The notes under the pieces were generated by a model. That model did no database searches. It saw only the letters and a program-made list of their open reading frames with translations, and was not told the origin of the DNA. From NCBI RefSeq assembly GCF_024170465.1, contig NZ_JALJYF010000002.1, positions 1-64,000 of the forward strand: 64,000 nt of DNA. Reading direction: 5' to 3'. The translations under genes and the position numbers were made by a program. This document shows, one piece after another, positions 36,287-44,950 of this stretch (positions are counted from its first letter, which is position 1; every line of letters starts with the position of its first letter). The DNA is from Natronospira proteinivora (GTDB lineage Bacteria; Pseudomonadota; Gammaproteobacteria; Natronospirales; Natronospiraceae).

Positions 36287-38776
36287 TTATCCCATGCCGG
36301 AAGTCCGGCCCCCTTCTTCCACGAAATAGCCGAGCTGATCAAACTCATCCACCGCAATGGCCTGGGCCCTCAAGGCCTCCACCGACTCCAGTCTCTGGGC
36401 ATCGGTCTCCTGCAAGACTTCCGCCTCGACAGCCGCCTTCAAAAGGCCACTGTAATTCCCGGGATCTGCACTGATCTGCCCCTTGCGCAATGCCTTCCTG
36501 AGCTTGCGCCGTAGCGGACTGCTTTCCACCATGGCGACCATGGCGCGGTCCAGCTCATCGATGCGTTCACCGTTGCCTTCCTCGGGACGATACATGCCTT
36601 CGGTCAGGCTGTCCCGACTGGCACCAGGAATACTCACCGCCGAGGCAAGACGCCGAACCCGGGCATCGGGTACGGCACGCCAGCGACGACCCACGGGGAA
36701 AGCCAGACGGCGGATCAACCACCCCGTCATGCCACCTACGTTATGGGACAGGCTGAGAAAAGAGTCATGGATACGATATAGACTATCTTCCAGAGTCCAG
36801 CGCAGTGCCTCGCTGGTCTCCTCGGGATAGCCACGATCATGGGCATGCTTGAGGGCAGTGGAAGCCAGATACAACTGGCTGACGGCATCCGCCATGCGCC
36901 CGGCCAATTGCTCCTTCCGCTTGAGTCCGCCCCGATAGCTCAACAGCAGCAAATCCGAGATGATGGCGAAGCTGGCAGAGGCCCGGTTCAAACGACGGTA
37001 GTAAGGCTTCAACGAACGGGGCACGCCGGACGGAAGCCGACTAAACCGGCCATTGCTCACACCAAACACCAGGGATCTAACGCCATTCCCTAGAGCATGA
37101 CCAAGATGCCCCATAAGTGCCTTATCAAAGGCCTTCACAGGGGCACCTTCCACCTGTCCCTGCACGGCGTTCAGCTCATCCAGCAAATGGGGATGGCAAC
37201 GGATGGCCCCTTGCCCAAAGGTAATCAGGGTCCGGGTGAGGATATTGTGACCTTCCACGGTGATTCCGATATTGGGGAAACGCTGGAGTTGGCCCAAGGG
37301 ATTCTTCGGGCCCAGGCAGACACCGGCGCCGCCATGAATCTCCACCGCATCATTCACTGCTTCCCGCGCTCGCTCGGTCATGTTGTACTTCATGATGGCC
37401 GAGATCACGGACGGTTTATGGCCTTCATCCAGGGCCGCCAGTGTGACCAGACGGGCCGCGTCCATGGCGTAATTATTGCCGGCCAGGCGCCCCAGCTTTT
37501 CCTGAATACCCTCGAAATCGGCGATGGCCACACCGAACTGTTCGCGGACCCGGGCATAGGCACTGGCCAGGCGCAGGCTGGTCTTGGCAGTGGCGGTACT
37601 CAGAGCTGGCAGGGAAATGGCGCGGCCGTCGGTGAGACTCTCCATCAGCATGCGCCAGCCATGACCCACAAAATCATGGCCGCCAATCACGTTATCCAGG
37701 GGCACAAAGACATCCTTGCCGCGAACGGGGCCGTTGAGAAAGGACATCTGGTTGGGATCATGACGACGGCCGGTCTCCACGCCCGGGCTTGAAGCAGGGA
37801 CCAGCGCCAGGGTAATACCCAGTTCAGCCTTGTCTCCCAACAAGCCGTCTGGATCCTGAAGGCGAAAAGCCACGCCCAGCAAGGTGGCCACGGGGCCCAG
37901 GGTGATATAGCGCTTGTCAAAGTTAAGGCGTATACCCAGTACGTCTTCCTTTCCATCCACGCTGCCACGACAGATGACACCGGTATCCTGCAGGGAACCG
38001 GCATCACTGCCGGCATCGGCGCTGGTCAAGGCAAAGCAGGGAATCTCCTCGGCGCGGGCCAGGCGGGGTATATAATATTGCTTCTGGGCCTTGCTGCCGT
38101 ATTTGAGCAGCAGCTTGGCCGGGCCCACGGAATTGGGGATCATCACCGTCAGGGCCGCACTGATACTGCGACTGGCAATCTTCATCACCACCGCCGCATG
38201 GCCATACTGGGAGAAGCCCAGCCCCCCGTATTCCTTGGGGATAACCATGCCGAAGAAACGCTCGTTCTTGATCAGATCCCAGGCTGCCTGGGGCAGATCC
38301 CGCTCGATATTGTCGATACGGTAATCATCCAGCATGGCGCAGAGGCGTTCGGTGGGCCCCTCCAGAAAGGCCTGTTCTTCCTCACTCAAGGTGGCAGCCG
38401 GAAAGGAAAGCAGCCGTGCCCAGTCGGGCCGGCCGGTAAAGAGCTCCGCATCCCACCAGGTGGAACCGGCTTCCAGGGCGGCACGCTCGGTCTCGGAAAT
38501 CTCGGGCATGGCGCGACGATAGAAAGCCATCATGGGGCGGGTAAGCACCAGACGCCGCAAAGGACCCACCACCGCCAACAAGACCGGCAGACCGGCCAGC
38601 ACAGCCGCCAGGGACAGGCTCACGGGGCCGGCCGGTGACAGGACCACCAACCCGGCCACAGCAACTGCCACCAGCGGAGCCCAGATCCAGCGGGAGAGGG
38701 AAAAGAAAGCAGCAGCGAGCAAGAAAGCAGCAATCGCCACCCACCAAAAGGCCTGGGTATCCAACCACTCGAGCAT
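36287..38776 (-). CDS. fadE: FadE-type acyl-CoA dehydrogenase
   Basis: 829 residues from the ATG at 38776, with GGAGG upstream. Two N-terminal membrane helices precede an acyl-CoA dehydrogenase core (GMVIPKEYGGLGFS near residue 180; ALTSADAGSDAGS near 255; VEIHGGAGVCLGP near 475) and a long C-terminal DUF1974-type domain, the architecture of E. coli FadE. It carries out the first step of fatty acid beta-oxidation at the membrane. Electrons should go to ETF and ETF-QO encoded nearby. Confidence 0.95.
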   Translation of the reverse strand: MLEWLDTQAFWWVAIAAFLLAAAFFSLSRWIWAPLVAVAVAGLVVLSPAGPVSLSLAAVLAGLPVLLAVVGPLRRLVLTRPMMAFYRRAMPEISETERAALEAGSTWWDAELFTGRPDWARLLSFPAATLSEEEQAFLEGPTERLCAMLDDYRIDNIERDLPQAAWDLIKNERFFGMVIPKEYGGLGFSQYGHAAVVMKIASRSISAALTVMIPNSVGPAKLLLKYGSKAQKQYYIPRLARAEEIPCFALTSADAGSDAGSLQDTGVICRGSVDGKEDVLGIRLNFDKRYITLGPVATLLGVAFRLQDPDGLLGDKAELGITLALVPASSPGVETGRRHDPNQMSFLNGPVRGKDVFVPLDNVIGGHDFVGHGWRMLMESLTDGRAISLPALSTATAKTSLRLASAYARVREQFGVAIADFEGIQEKLGRLAGNNYAMDAARLVTLAALDEGHKPSVISAIMKYNMTERAREAVNDAVEIHGGAGVCLGPKNPLGQLQRFPNIGITVEGHNILTRTLITFGQGAIRCHPHLLDELNAVQGQVEGAPVKAFDKALMGHLGHALGNGVRSLVFGVSNGRFSRLPSGVPRSLKPYYRRLNRASASFAIISDLLLLSYRGGLKRKEQLAGRMADAVSQLYLASTALKHAHDRGYPEETSEALRWTLEDSLYRIHDSFLSLSHNVGGMTGWLIRRLAFPVGRRWRAVPDARVRRLASAVSIPGASRDSLTEGMYRPEEGNGERIDELDRAMVAMVESSPLRRKLRKALRKGQISADPGNYSGLLKAAVEAEVLQETDAQRLESVEALRAQAIAVDEFDQLGYFVEEGGRTSGMG

Positions 38777-38841
38777 GATAATCCTCCGCGACGTGCCCCC
38801 GGCAGGCGGCCGGGACAACGGTCAGAAAGTGACAGAGCGCC

Positions 38842-39126
38842 TTACTGGCGCTCGCGCCAAATGGCAAGAAAGCGTTGACTCTGTCGCCGGGTCAGCGCCA
38901 AGGCAACAAAGCCCATCAGAAGATAGGCCAGCATGGGCACCAACACGCCCCAGCCGGAGAAATCAAAACCCAGCACTGAAGCCTGTGCCAGTGATACCTG
39001 CTCTGCCTGAAGCGCAGGATAAAGGGAATCACTGAAAACCAGGGTAGCCGTATACAGGAGCAGGATGGCCGCAAAAGCCGCCATCAAAGCACCCACAGCA
39101 GTCACCACCAGACCAAGCTTATCCAT
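38842..39126 (-). CDS. Small two-helix membrane protein
   Basis: 94 residues with two hydrophobic helices (about 6-30 and 58-80) and a basic C-terminus (RRQSQRFLAIWRERQ). I do not recognise the family. Its ATG lies one base after the maiA stop, so translation is probably coupled to the tyrosine genes, while fadE starts 65 bp downstream. Confidence 0.6.
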   Translation of the reverse strand: MDKLGLVVTAVGALMAAFAAILLLYTATLVFSDSLYPALQAEQVSLAQASVLGFDFSGWGVLVPMLAYLLMGFVALALTRRQSQRFLAIWRERQ

Positions 39127-39127
39127 A

Positions 39128-39775
39128 TCAGTTCACCGCATCCGGTTGGGCTTCCGGAGCAGCGGCCCGGAAGGCATTCAGGGCCCGGCAACGCGCATCA
39201 ATGGCCACCAGGGTGGGATAGTCTTCCAGCGGAAACTCAAAACGGCGGGCGTTATACAGCTGGGGCACCAGACAGAGATCCACCAGTCCGGGTTGATCCC
39301 CATGACAGAAATCCCCGGTATCCTTTTCATTAGCCAGCCGGGTTTCCAGGGCACCCAGACCTTCTGCCAACCAGTGGTGATACCAGGCGGTCTTCTGGCG
39401 ATCGGATACCCTCAACTCATTACTCAGATACTGCAAGACGCGAAGATTGTTGAGGGGGTGCACCTCGCAGGCAATCAGCTGCGCCAGACCGCGCACCCGG
39501 GCCTTGTCCGCCGCCCCCGAGGGCAGCAGTGCAGGCTCCGGGTGACGCTCCTCCAAGTATTCCAGTATGGCCAGAGACTGGGTAATCACCACCCCACCAT
39601 CCATCAAGGTGGGCACAAGCCCCTGGGGATTGAGGCCACGATAACTATCCTGGTGCTGTTCCCCACCGTCCTTGACCAGATGTACCGGCGCCTGCTCGTA
39701 AGGAATCCCCTTTAGGTGCAGGGCAATCCGTACCCGATAGGCCGCCGTGCTCCGCCAGTAGGTATACAACTTCAT
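39128..39775 (-). CDS. maiA: Maleylacetoacetate isomerase (zeta-class GST)
   Basis: 215 residues with a thioredoxin-like N-terminal half (MKLYTYWRSTAAYRVRIAL, where Ser9 to Tyr13 includes the glutathione-activating residues of zeta GSTs) and a helical C-terminal half. It isomerises maleylacetoacetate to fumarylacetoacetate with glutathione. The start overlaps the fahA stop (ATGA). Confidence 0.95.
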   Translation of the reverse strand: MKLYTYWRSTAAYRVRIALHLKGIPYEQAPVHLVKDGGEQHQDSYRGLNPQGLVPTLMDGGVVITQSLAILEYLEERHPEPALLPSGAADKARVRGLAQLIACEVHPLNNLRVLQYLSNELRVSDRQKTAWYHHWLAEGLGALETRLANEKDTGDFCHGDQPGLVDLCLVPQLYNARRFEFPLEDYPTLVAIDARCRALNAFRAAAPEAQPDAVN

Positions 39776-40752
39776 TTGTACTGCTCAACCGTCTGTTCGA
39801 TGGACCCGAAAATACTGTTGTCCTGATCATCCAGCATCTCAATCTTGACGGTGTCGCCGAACTTCATGAAGCCGGTCTTCGCTTCCCCTCCGTTGATGAC
39901 TTCCAGCACATTCTTCTCGGCCAGGCAGGAAGAGCCCAGGGACTCGTCCCGATTGGCGATGGTGCCGGAGCCCACCAGAGTGCCAGCGGACAGGGGGCGG
40001 GTTTTGGCCGCATGGGAAACCAGGCGGGCAAAGCTGAACTGCATGTCCACACCGCAATTGGGGCGGCCGAACAACTCACCCTTGTAATGCGTGACCAACG
40101 GCAATTGGATCTTGTAATCCTGCCAAGCCGAACCCAGCTCGTCCGGGGTCACCGCCACCGGGGAGAGGGCCGAACGGGGCTTGCCGTGAATAAAGCCAAA
40201 ACCTTTGCCCAGTTCGGAGGGAATAAGCTTGCGCAGGGACACATCATTAAGAATCAGCAACAGTTTGATGTGTTTGCCCGCTTCCTCTTCGCTCACACCC
40301 ATGGGCACATCATCGGTGATCACGCCCACTTCGGATTCAAAATCGATGCCGTACTCTTCACTGGCCATCCGAATGGGATCCCGGGGGCTGTCATAGCCGT
40401 CACAGACCGCCTGATACATCAGGGGGTCATCCAGAAGTTGCGGCGGCAATTCAGCACCACGGGCCTTGCGGACCCGTTCCACGTGGGGCAGATAGGCACT
40501 GCCATCCAGGAACTGGAAGTTGCGCGGCAGAACCGCATCCACCTCATCCTGCTTGAAGGCAAAACTGCCTTCTGCCTCGCCGGCTTCCAGCTTTTCAGAC
40601 AGGGCGCGCAGCTTGGGTTCAACGCTGGCCCAATTCTCCAGGGCAAGCTGCAATGTGGGGGCGATATCCCCGGCCCGAACAGCCTGCTTGAGATCACGGC
40701 TGACGATGATCAACTCACCATCACGACCTTTCTTCAGAGATCCCAGTTTCAT
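39772..40752 (-). CDS. fahA: Fumarylacetoacetate hydrolase family protein
   Basis: 326 residues from the ATG at 40752, with AAAGGAG upstream. This is the shorter bacterial form. EEYGIDFESEVGVITDD near residue 127 carries the metal-binding Glu residues of the family, and CLAEKNVLEVINGGEAKTGF lies near the C-terminus. It splits fumarylacetoacetate to fumarate and acetoacetate, the last step of tyrosine degradation. It overlaps maiA and is separated from hmgA by heptad hairpin element C. Confidence 0.93.
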   Translation of the reverse strand: MKLGSLKKGRDGELIIVSRDLKQAVRAGDIAPTLQLALENWASVEPKLRALSEKLEAGEAEGSFAFKQDEVDAVLPRNFQFLDGSAYLPHVERVRKARGAELPPQLLDDPLMYQAVCDGYDSPRDPIRMASEEYGIDFESEVGVITDDVPMGVSEEEAGKHIKLLLILNDVSLRKLIPSELGKGFGFIHGKPRSALSPVAVTPDELGSAWQDYKIQLPLVTHYKGELFGRPNCGVDMQFSFARLVSHAAKTRPLSAGTLVGSGTIANRDESLGSSCLAEKNVLEVINGGEAKTGFMKFGDTVKIEMLDDQDNSIFGSIEQTVEQYK

Positions 40753-40777
40753 CAAATAACTCCTTTCAGTCGTTCAT

Positions 40778-40913
40778 AGCTTCAAGCTACAAGCTGGCTC
40801 CTACAGCCGCGGGCATCTTTGCGATAGCTCGCGACTTGCATGGCCCGGGTCTGGACGACTTGCCGTAAGCTGGCACTCCCCGGCTTGCAGCTTGTAGCTT
40901 GTGGCTTGCAGCT
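40778..40913. repeat. Heptad hairpin element C
   Basis: Left arm 40778-40795 (AGCTTCAAGCTACAAGCT) and right arm 40883-40913 (GCTTGCAGCTTGTAGCTTGT and on) are inverted heptad repeats around about 87 bp of unrelated sequence. The element fills most of the gap between hmgA and fahA. Confidence 0.88.
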
Positions 40914-40942
40914 GCACTTCAAGGCCTCAGGCCTTGAAGTGC
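40914..40942. repeat. Perfect palindrome across the hmgA stop codon
   Basis: GCACTTCAAGGCCT (40914-40927) and AGGCCTTGAAGTGC (40929-40942) are perfect 14-bp inverted repeats around one base. One arm is the last codons of hmgA plus part of its stop; the other is an inverted copy lying between the stop and element C. Confidence 0.9.
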
Positions 40943-42237
40943 TTCTTTAACCCTTGCCAGCAGTCCTGATAGTTCTGGTGCAGGGCGCTTGTTTCCATGG
41001 CCTGTTTCGTGGGCCTGTACGTGAGACAGGTCTCGAACATGAAGGCCATGGTGTCTTCGATCTTCTGGGGCTTTGAGGTATCGGCGGCAGTAGCCTTTTC
41101 GAAGGAATCCGCATCCGGCCCGTGGCCGGACATGCAGTTATGCAGGCTGGCGCCGCCCGGCACAAAACCACCCTCCTCGTCCGCCGCTTTGGCGTCGTAC
41201 TCGCCATGTATCAGCCCCATGAATTCGCTCATCACGTTGCGGTGATACCAAGGCGGACGGAAGCTCTCCTCCATAACCAGCCAGCGCGGACCAAAGATAA
41301 CGAAATCCATATTGGCCACGCCCGGCTTGCCGGAAGGCGAGGTCAACACCGTGAAAATCGACGGGTCCGGATGGTCATAGCTGATGGAGCCGATGGCGTT
41401 AAAGCGACGCAGATCATATTTGTAGGGCGCGTAATTGCCATGCCAGGCCACCACGTCCAGAGGAGAATGATCAATGGCGGCGGACCAGAGATGCCCCTGG
41501 AATTTACCCACCAACTCGAAGTCACCCTCTTCGTCTTCCCAGGCGGCTTCCGGGTAGAGAAAATCCCGCGGATTGGCCAGCCCATTGGCACCAATGGGCC
41601 CCAGATCCGGCAGCTGTAGCGCCGAACCGAAGTTCTCGGCCACATAGCCCCGGGCCGTGTCATCCAGCAACATCACGCGGAAACGAACCCCGCGCGGGAC
41701 CACGGCAATTTCCTGGGGCTCGATTTCCACCACACCCAGCTCGGTGTCCAAACGTAGCCGCCCCTGCTGGGGCACGATCAGGAATTCGCCGTCGGCACTG
41801 TAGAAGAACCGGCCTTCCATGGAGCGATTGGCCAAGTACTGGTAGACCGCAATACCGGCCTGGGCGGCGGCCGAGCCGTTACCTGCCATGGTGAACAGGC
41901 CATCGACGAAATCCCGTGTACCCTTGGGTTCGGGCAGTGGCCCCCAGCGCAGCTGATTGGGCGTTGGCGGCATCTCGTCAAAACGGTTATGAAAACTGCC
42001 TTCCTTGATCGGGCGGAATTCACCGTGAATCACCGCCGGCCGGATACGATACAGCCAGCTCCGCTGATTGCGGTGCCGGGGTGCCGTAAAGGCCGTTCCA
42101 GACAGTTGTTCGGCATACAATCCATGGGGCGGGCGCTGCGGCGAGTTCTGCCCCACCGGCAAGGCCTCCGCCACCGCTTCGGTGGCGAATTCACTGCCGA
42201 AACCAGTCATGTAGCCCTTTGAGCCTTTCAAAGCCAT
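40927..42237 (-). CDS. hmgA: Homogentisate 1,2-dioxygenase
   Basis: 436 residues, full length, with GGGAGAT ahead of the ATG. Iron-ligand regions are [20 protein letters not shown] near residue 332 and [15 protein letters not shown] near 358. It opens the ring of homogentisate to maleylacetoacetate. It lies between hpd and fahA, with heptad hairpin elements on both sides. Its last codons form a perfect inverted repeat with the sequence just after the stop. Confidence 0.97.
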   Translation of the reverse strand: MALKGSKGYMTGFGSEFATEAVAEALPVGQNSPQRPPHGLYAEQLSGTAFTAPRHRNQRSWLYRIRPAVIHGEFRPIKEGSFHNRFDEMPPTPNQLRWGPLPEPKGTRDFVDGLFTMAGNGSAAAQAGIAVYQYLANRSMEGRFFYSADGEFLIVPQQGRLRLDTELGVVEIEPQEIAVVPRGVRFRVMLLDDTARGYVAENFGSALQLPDLGPIGANGLANPRDFLYPEAAWEDEEGDFELVGKFQGHLWSAAIDHSPLDVVAWHGNYAPYKYDLRRFNAIGSISYDHPDPSIFTVLTSPSGKPGVANMDFVIFGPRWLVMEESFRPPWYHRNVMSEFMGLIHGEYDAKAADEEGGFVPGGASLHNCMSGHGPDADSFEKATAADTSKPQKIEDTMAFMFETCLTYRPTKQAMETSALHQNYQDCWQGLKKHFKA

Positions 42238-42273
42238 TGCAGATCTCCCAATTCAAGGCGGCTTCGATTCACC

Positions 42274-42376
42274 AGCTCCACGCTCCAAGCTTCAAGCCAC
42301 AAGCAGATTGCGAAAACGGCTCTGGAATTGTTTCGACACGGTCTGCTTGCAGCTTGCCGCTTGTGGCTTGCAGCTT
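42274..42376. repeat. Heptad hairpin element D
   Basis: Left arm 42274-42304 (AGCTCCACGCTCCAAGCTTC and on) and right arm 42345-42376 (GCTTGCAGCTTGCCGCTTGT and on) flank 40 bp of unique sequence. The element ends three bases before the hpd stop codon. Confidence 0.87.
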
Positions 42377-42379
42377 CCT

Positions 42380-43438
42380 TTAAAGAACGCCCCGCTCTTC
42401 CTGATCGCGCTCAATGGCTTCAAACAAGGCTGTGAAATTACCTTCGCCAAAGCCTTCATTGCCCTTGCGCTGGATGATCTCGAAAAAGATCGGGCCGATC
42501 ACATTCTTGGTAAAGATCTGGAGCAACAAGCGATCCTTGTCTTCCTGGTCGGCATCGATCAGCAGGCGCAGTTCCTTCATCTTGTCCACGGGCTGGCCGT
42601 GGTTGGGAATGCGCTCGTCGATGAGCTCGTAATAGGCATCCGGGGTATCCAGAAAATCAATGCCCTTGCTGCGCAGATTTTCCACCGTGTCGTAGATGTT
42701 ATCGGTGAACAGAGCGATATGCTGGATGCCCTCGCCGTTGTACTCGTTCAGGTACTCGACAATCTGGGACTTTTCATCGGAAGACTCGTTAATGGGAATC
42801 CGCACCATCCCGTCGGGGCTGGTCATGGCCCGGGAGTTCAGGCCGGTCTTCTTGCCCTTGATGTCGAAATAGCGGATCTGGCGGAAGTTGAAAAGATCCT
42901 CGTAGAACCTGCACCACTCGTCCATGTTTCCAAAATGAACGTTGTGGGTCAGGTGATCCACATAATCCAGACCGAAGCCCTTGGGCCGCTTGTCCACGCC
43001 TTCGAAGAAGTCGAATTCATCTTCGTAGAGGTCGCCCTGATCACCGTATTTGTCCACCATGTACAGGGCGCTGCCACCAATGCCTTGGATGGCCGGGGCG
43101 TCCACTGCCAGCGTTTCGGGCTTCGTGTCGAATTTCGTGGCTCCCTTTTCAAGCGCCAGTTTCATGGCGTGATCGGCATCCTTGACGCGGATGGCGAAGC
43201 CGGTGGCGCAGGGACCGTGCGCCTTGGCGAAGTCTTCGGCGAAGCTACCGGGCTCCTCGTTCACCAGGAAGTTGCTGTCATTCTGGCGATACAAAGTGAC
43301 ATTGCGCTTTTTGTGCTTGGCCACGGCGGTAAAGCCCATGGCCTTGAACAGATCATGCAGCAGCTTGGGATCCGGCGCTGCATATTCCACGAAATCGAAA
43401 CCATCGGTCCCCATGGGGTTGTCATACTGTTCAGCCAT
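42380..43438 (-). CDS. hpd: 4-Hydroxyphenylpyruvate dioxygenase
   Basis: 352 residues with two vicinal-oxygen-chelate domains. Iron ligands are in VDHLTHNVHFG near residue 158, GIQHIALFTDNIY near 241 and the Glu of IFFEIIQRKGNEGFGEGNF near 318. It converts 4-hydroxyphenylpyruvate to homogentisate. AAGGAG stands upstream of the ATG. It starts the run hpd-hmgA-fahA-maiA, which covers the route from hydroxyphenylpyruvate to fumarate and acetoacetate. Confidence 0.97.
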   Translation of the reverse strand: MAEQYDNPMGTDGFDFVEYAAPDPKLLHDLFKAMGFTAVAKHKKRNVTLYRQNDSNFLVNEEPGSFAEDFAKAHGPCATGFAIRVKDADHAMKLALEKGATKFDTKPETLAVDAPAIQGIGGSALYMVDKYGDQGDLYEDEFDFFEGVDKRPKGFGLDYVDHLTHNVHFGNMDEWCRFYEDLFNFRQIRYFDIKGKKTGLNSRAMTSPDGMVRIPINESSDEKSQIVEYLNEYNGEGIQHIALFTDNIYDTVENLRSKGIDFLDTPDAYYELIDERIPNHGQPVDKMKELRLLIDADQEDKDRLLLQIFTKNVIGPIFFEIIQRKGNEGFGEGNFTALFEAIERDQEERGVL

Positions 43439-43649
43439 GTCAATCTCCTTAAAACTGTTCTTTGTCGAACGGCCACACGGGCCCTCAGCGACGCTGGGGC
43501 CCGAACGGGTGAATCAGTGGAAATGCTAACGATGATTATACCGAAGCCGAAGGCAGCCGTCATAGAATGGCAACCCACTGATATAAAGGCGCTTTTCACC
43601 TCCGATTTTCTGCCGACCTTGCCATTCGGTGGCAATATGCAGGTTTTGC

Positions 43650-44489
43650 TTACAGTTCAGTACGCACGTCGATCAGCTCCGGGAAGAACTGCAGGTCCAG
43701 AGCTCGCTTGAGAAAGCTCACCCCGGAGGAGCCCCCGGTGCCGGTCTTGTGGCCGATAATGCGCTCCACGGTCTTCATGTGGCGGAAGCGCCAGAGCTGG
43801 AAGCTTTCCTCGATATCCAGCAGTTTCTCGCACATTTCATAGGCGTCCCAGTTGGTCTCGGTGTCGGCATAAATACCTCGGAACACCTCGGTTACGCCGT
43901 CATGGGCCTCATAAGGCTCGGCCCAGTCCCGCTCTACCTTCTCGGCCGGGACGGGATGGCCTCGACGGGCCAGATAGCGGAGGAACTCGTCATAGAGACT
44001 TGGCTGTCTCAGCAACATCTCCAGCCAGGCATGGGTCTCGGGTTCATGCTCGAAAACCTTGAGCATGTCGGCATTCTTGTTGCCTAGCAGGAATTCCAGA
44101 GCCCGATACTGGGGCGACTGAAAACCGGAGGCCCCGCCCAGCACACCGCGGAATTCGGCATATTCTGAGGGGGTGAGGGTTTCCAGCACCCCCCATTGCT
44201 CAAATAATTGGCGCTGAATCTGTTTGACCCGGGCGAGAATCTTGAAACAGGGCGCCAGATTGTCCTGGGCCACATGATGAAGGGCCGCACTCAGTTCATG
44301 CAGCATCAGCTTGATCCAGAGCTCAGAGGTCTGGTGCTGAATAATGAACAGCATCTCGTCGTGGTGAGGTGGATCGGACAGGGGGTGCTGGGCGTCGAGC
44401 AGGCGATCCAGGACAAGATAGCCTGAATATGTCAGGCGATCCTTGAGATCGGTGGAGATCCCGGCTTCCAATTCCCGACGGTTCGACAT
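43650..44489 (-). CDS. kynA: Tryptophan 2,3-dioxygenase
   Basis: 279 residues from the ATG at 44489, with GGAGGAA upstream; an ATG at 44621 would add an unrelated arginine-rich leader. Family motifs are [13 protein letters not shown] near residue 20, [17 protein letters not shown] near 38, and the heme His in [20 protein letters not shown] near 234. It oxidises L-tryptophan to N-formylkynurenine. No kynureninase or formamidase gene is nearby. It lies upstream of hpd in the same direction with a 211-bp gap. Confidence 0.96.
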   Translation of the reverse strand: MSNRRELEAGISTDLKDRLTYSGYLVLDRLLDAQHPLSDPPHHDEMLFIIQHQTSELWIKLMLHELSAALHHVAQDNLAPCFKILARVKQIQRQLFEQWGVLETLTPSEYAEFRGVLGGASGFQSPQYRALEFLLGNKNADMLKVFEHEPETHAWLEMLLRQPSLYDEFLRYLARRGHPVPAEKVERDWAEPYEAHDGVTEVFRGIYADTETNWDAYEMCEKLLDIEESFQLWRFRHMKTVERIIGHKTGTGGSSGVSFLKRALDLQFFPELIDVRTEL

Positions 44490-44950
44490 GACATTCCTCC
44501 AGCAGACAGGCCCGAATTCCTGCTCCGAGACTATACACGGACTCCGCCGGCCACTCAGCCTGCGAGCGCGAAAAAGGCCCACACCATGCCGCCCAAACCG
44601 GGAAAACCGAAACTCAAACACCCGTTCGAATGCGGTAGCGGCCGGGTTTTGCTAAACTTCGCGCGGCCGCGACCTGAGGTGGGCCCCGGCGGGACTGGAA
44701 TTGCGGCCCGCCGGGACGCCGTGAGCGTGGACATATTAATATGTGTACCGGAGCCGGAAAGCTCGACCCCGGTGCGACCATCGTTCCCGTTTCCCAGACC
44801 AGTTCCCTGCGAATGGCAGAAACGGGCGGGATTCCGTGGCAGACGGCCCGCTCCGTGTTCTTTTCACGGATAGCCGAAAGCCGCGGACAAAACCGTTACG
44901 AGACGGGCGCCCTCGCGGGGACCCATCTCTCAACACGGGAGGAGAAGCCT
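44490..44950. other. Divergent control region between kynA and the E1/E2 operon
   Basis: This 461-bp stretch has no credible gene; one plus-strand frame runs through it only as an extension of the E1alpha frame. It holds a 9-bp-arm hairpin (CCCGGCGGG at 44685-44693, CCCGCCGGG at 44707-44715) and an AT-rich 14-bp palindrome at 44731-44744. Confidence 0.6.
44731..44744. promoter_or_regulatory. Perfect AT-rich palindrome, possible operator
   Basis: ACATATTAATATGT is a perfect 14-bp palindrome in a GC-rich setting, 207 bp upstream of the E1alpha start and 16 bp after a GC-rich hairpin. It looks like a dimeric regulator site, but no known consensus is matched. Confidence 0.35.

Noticed and set aside
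22602-42376. Transposon or insertion sequence carrying the heptad elements
   Set aside because: No transposase frame, target-site duplication of usual form or terminal inverted repeats of a known IS could be seen; the internal parts differ between copies.
44741-44950. A 70-codon N-terminal extension of E1alpha
   Set aside because: It contains the palindrome-side leader and unlikely residues; GTG 44951 has a strong GGAGGAG site and begins the conserved sequence.
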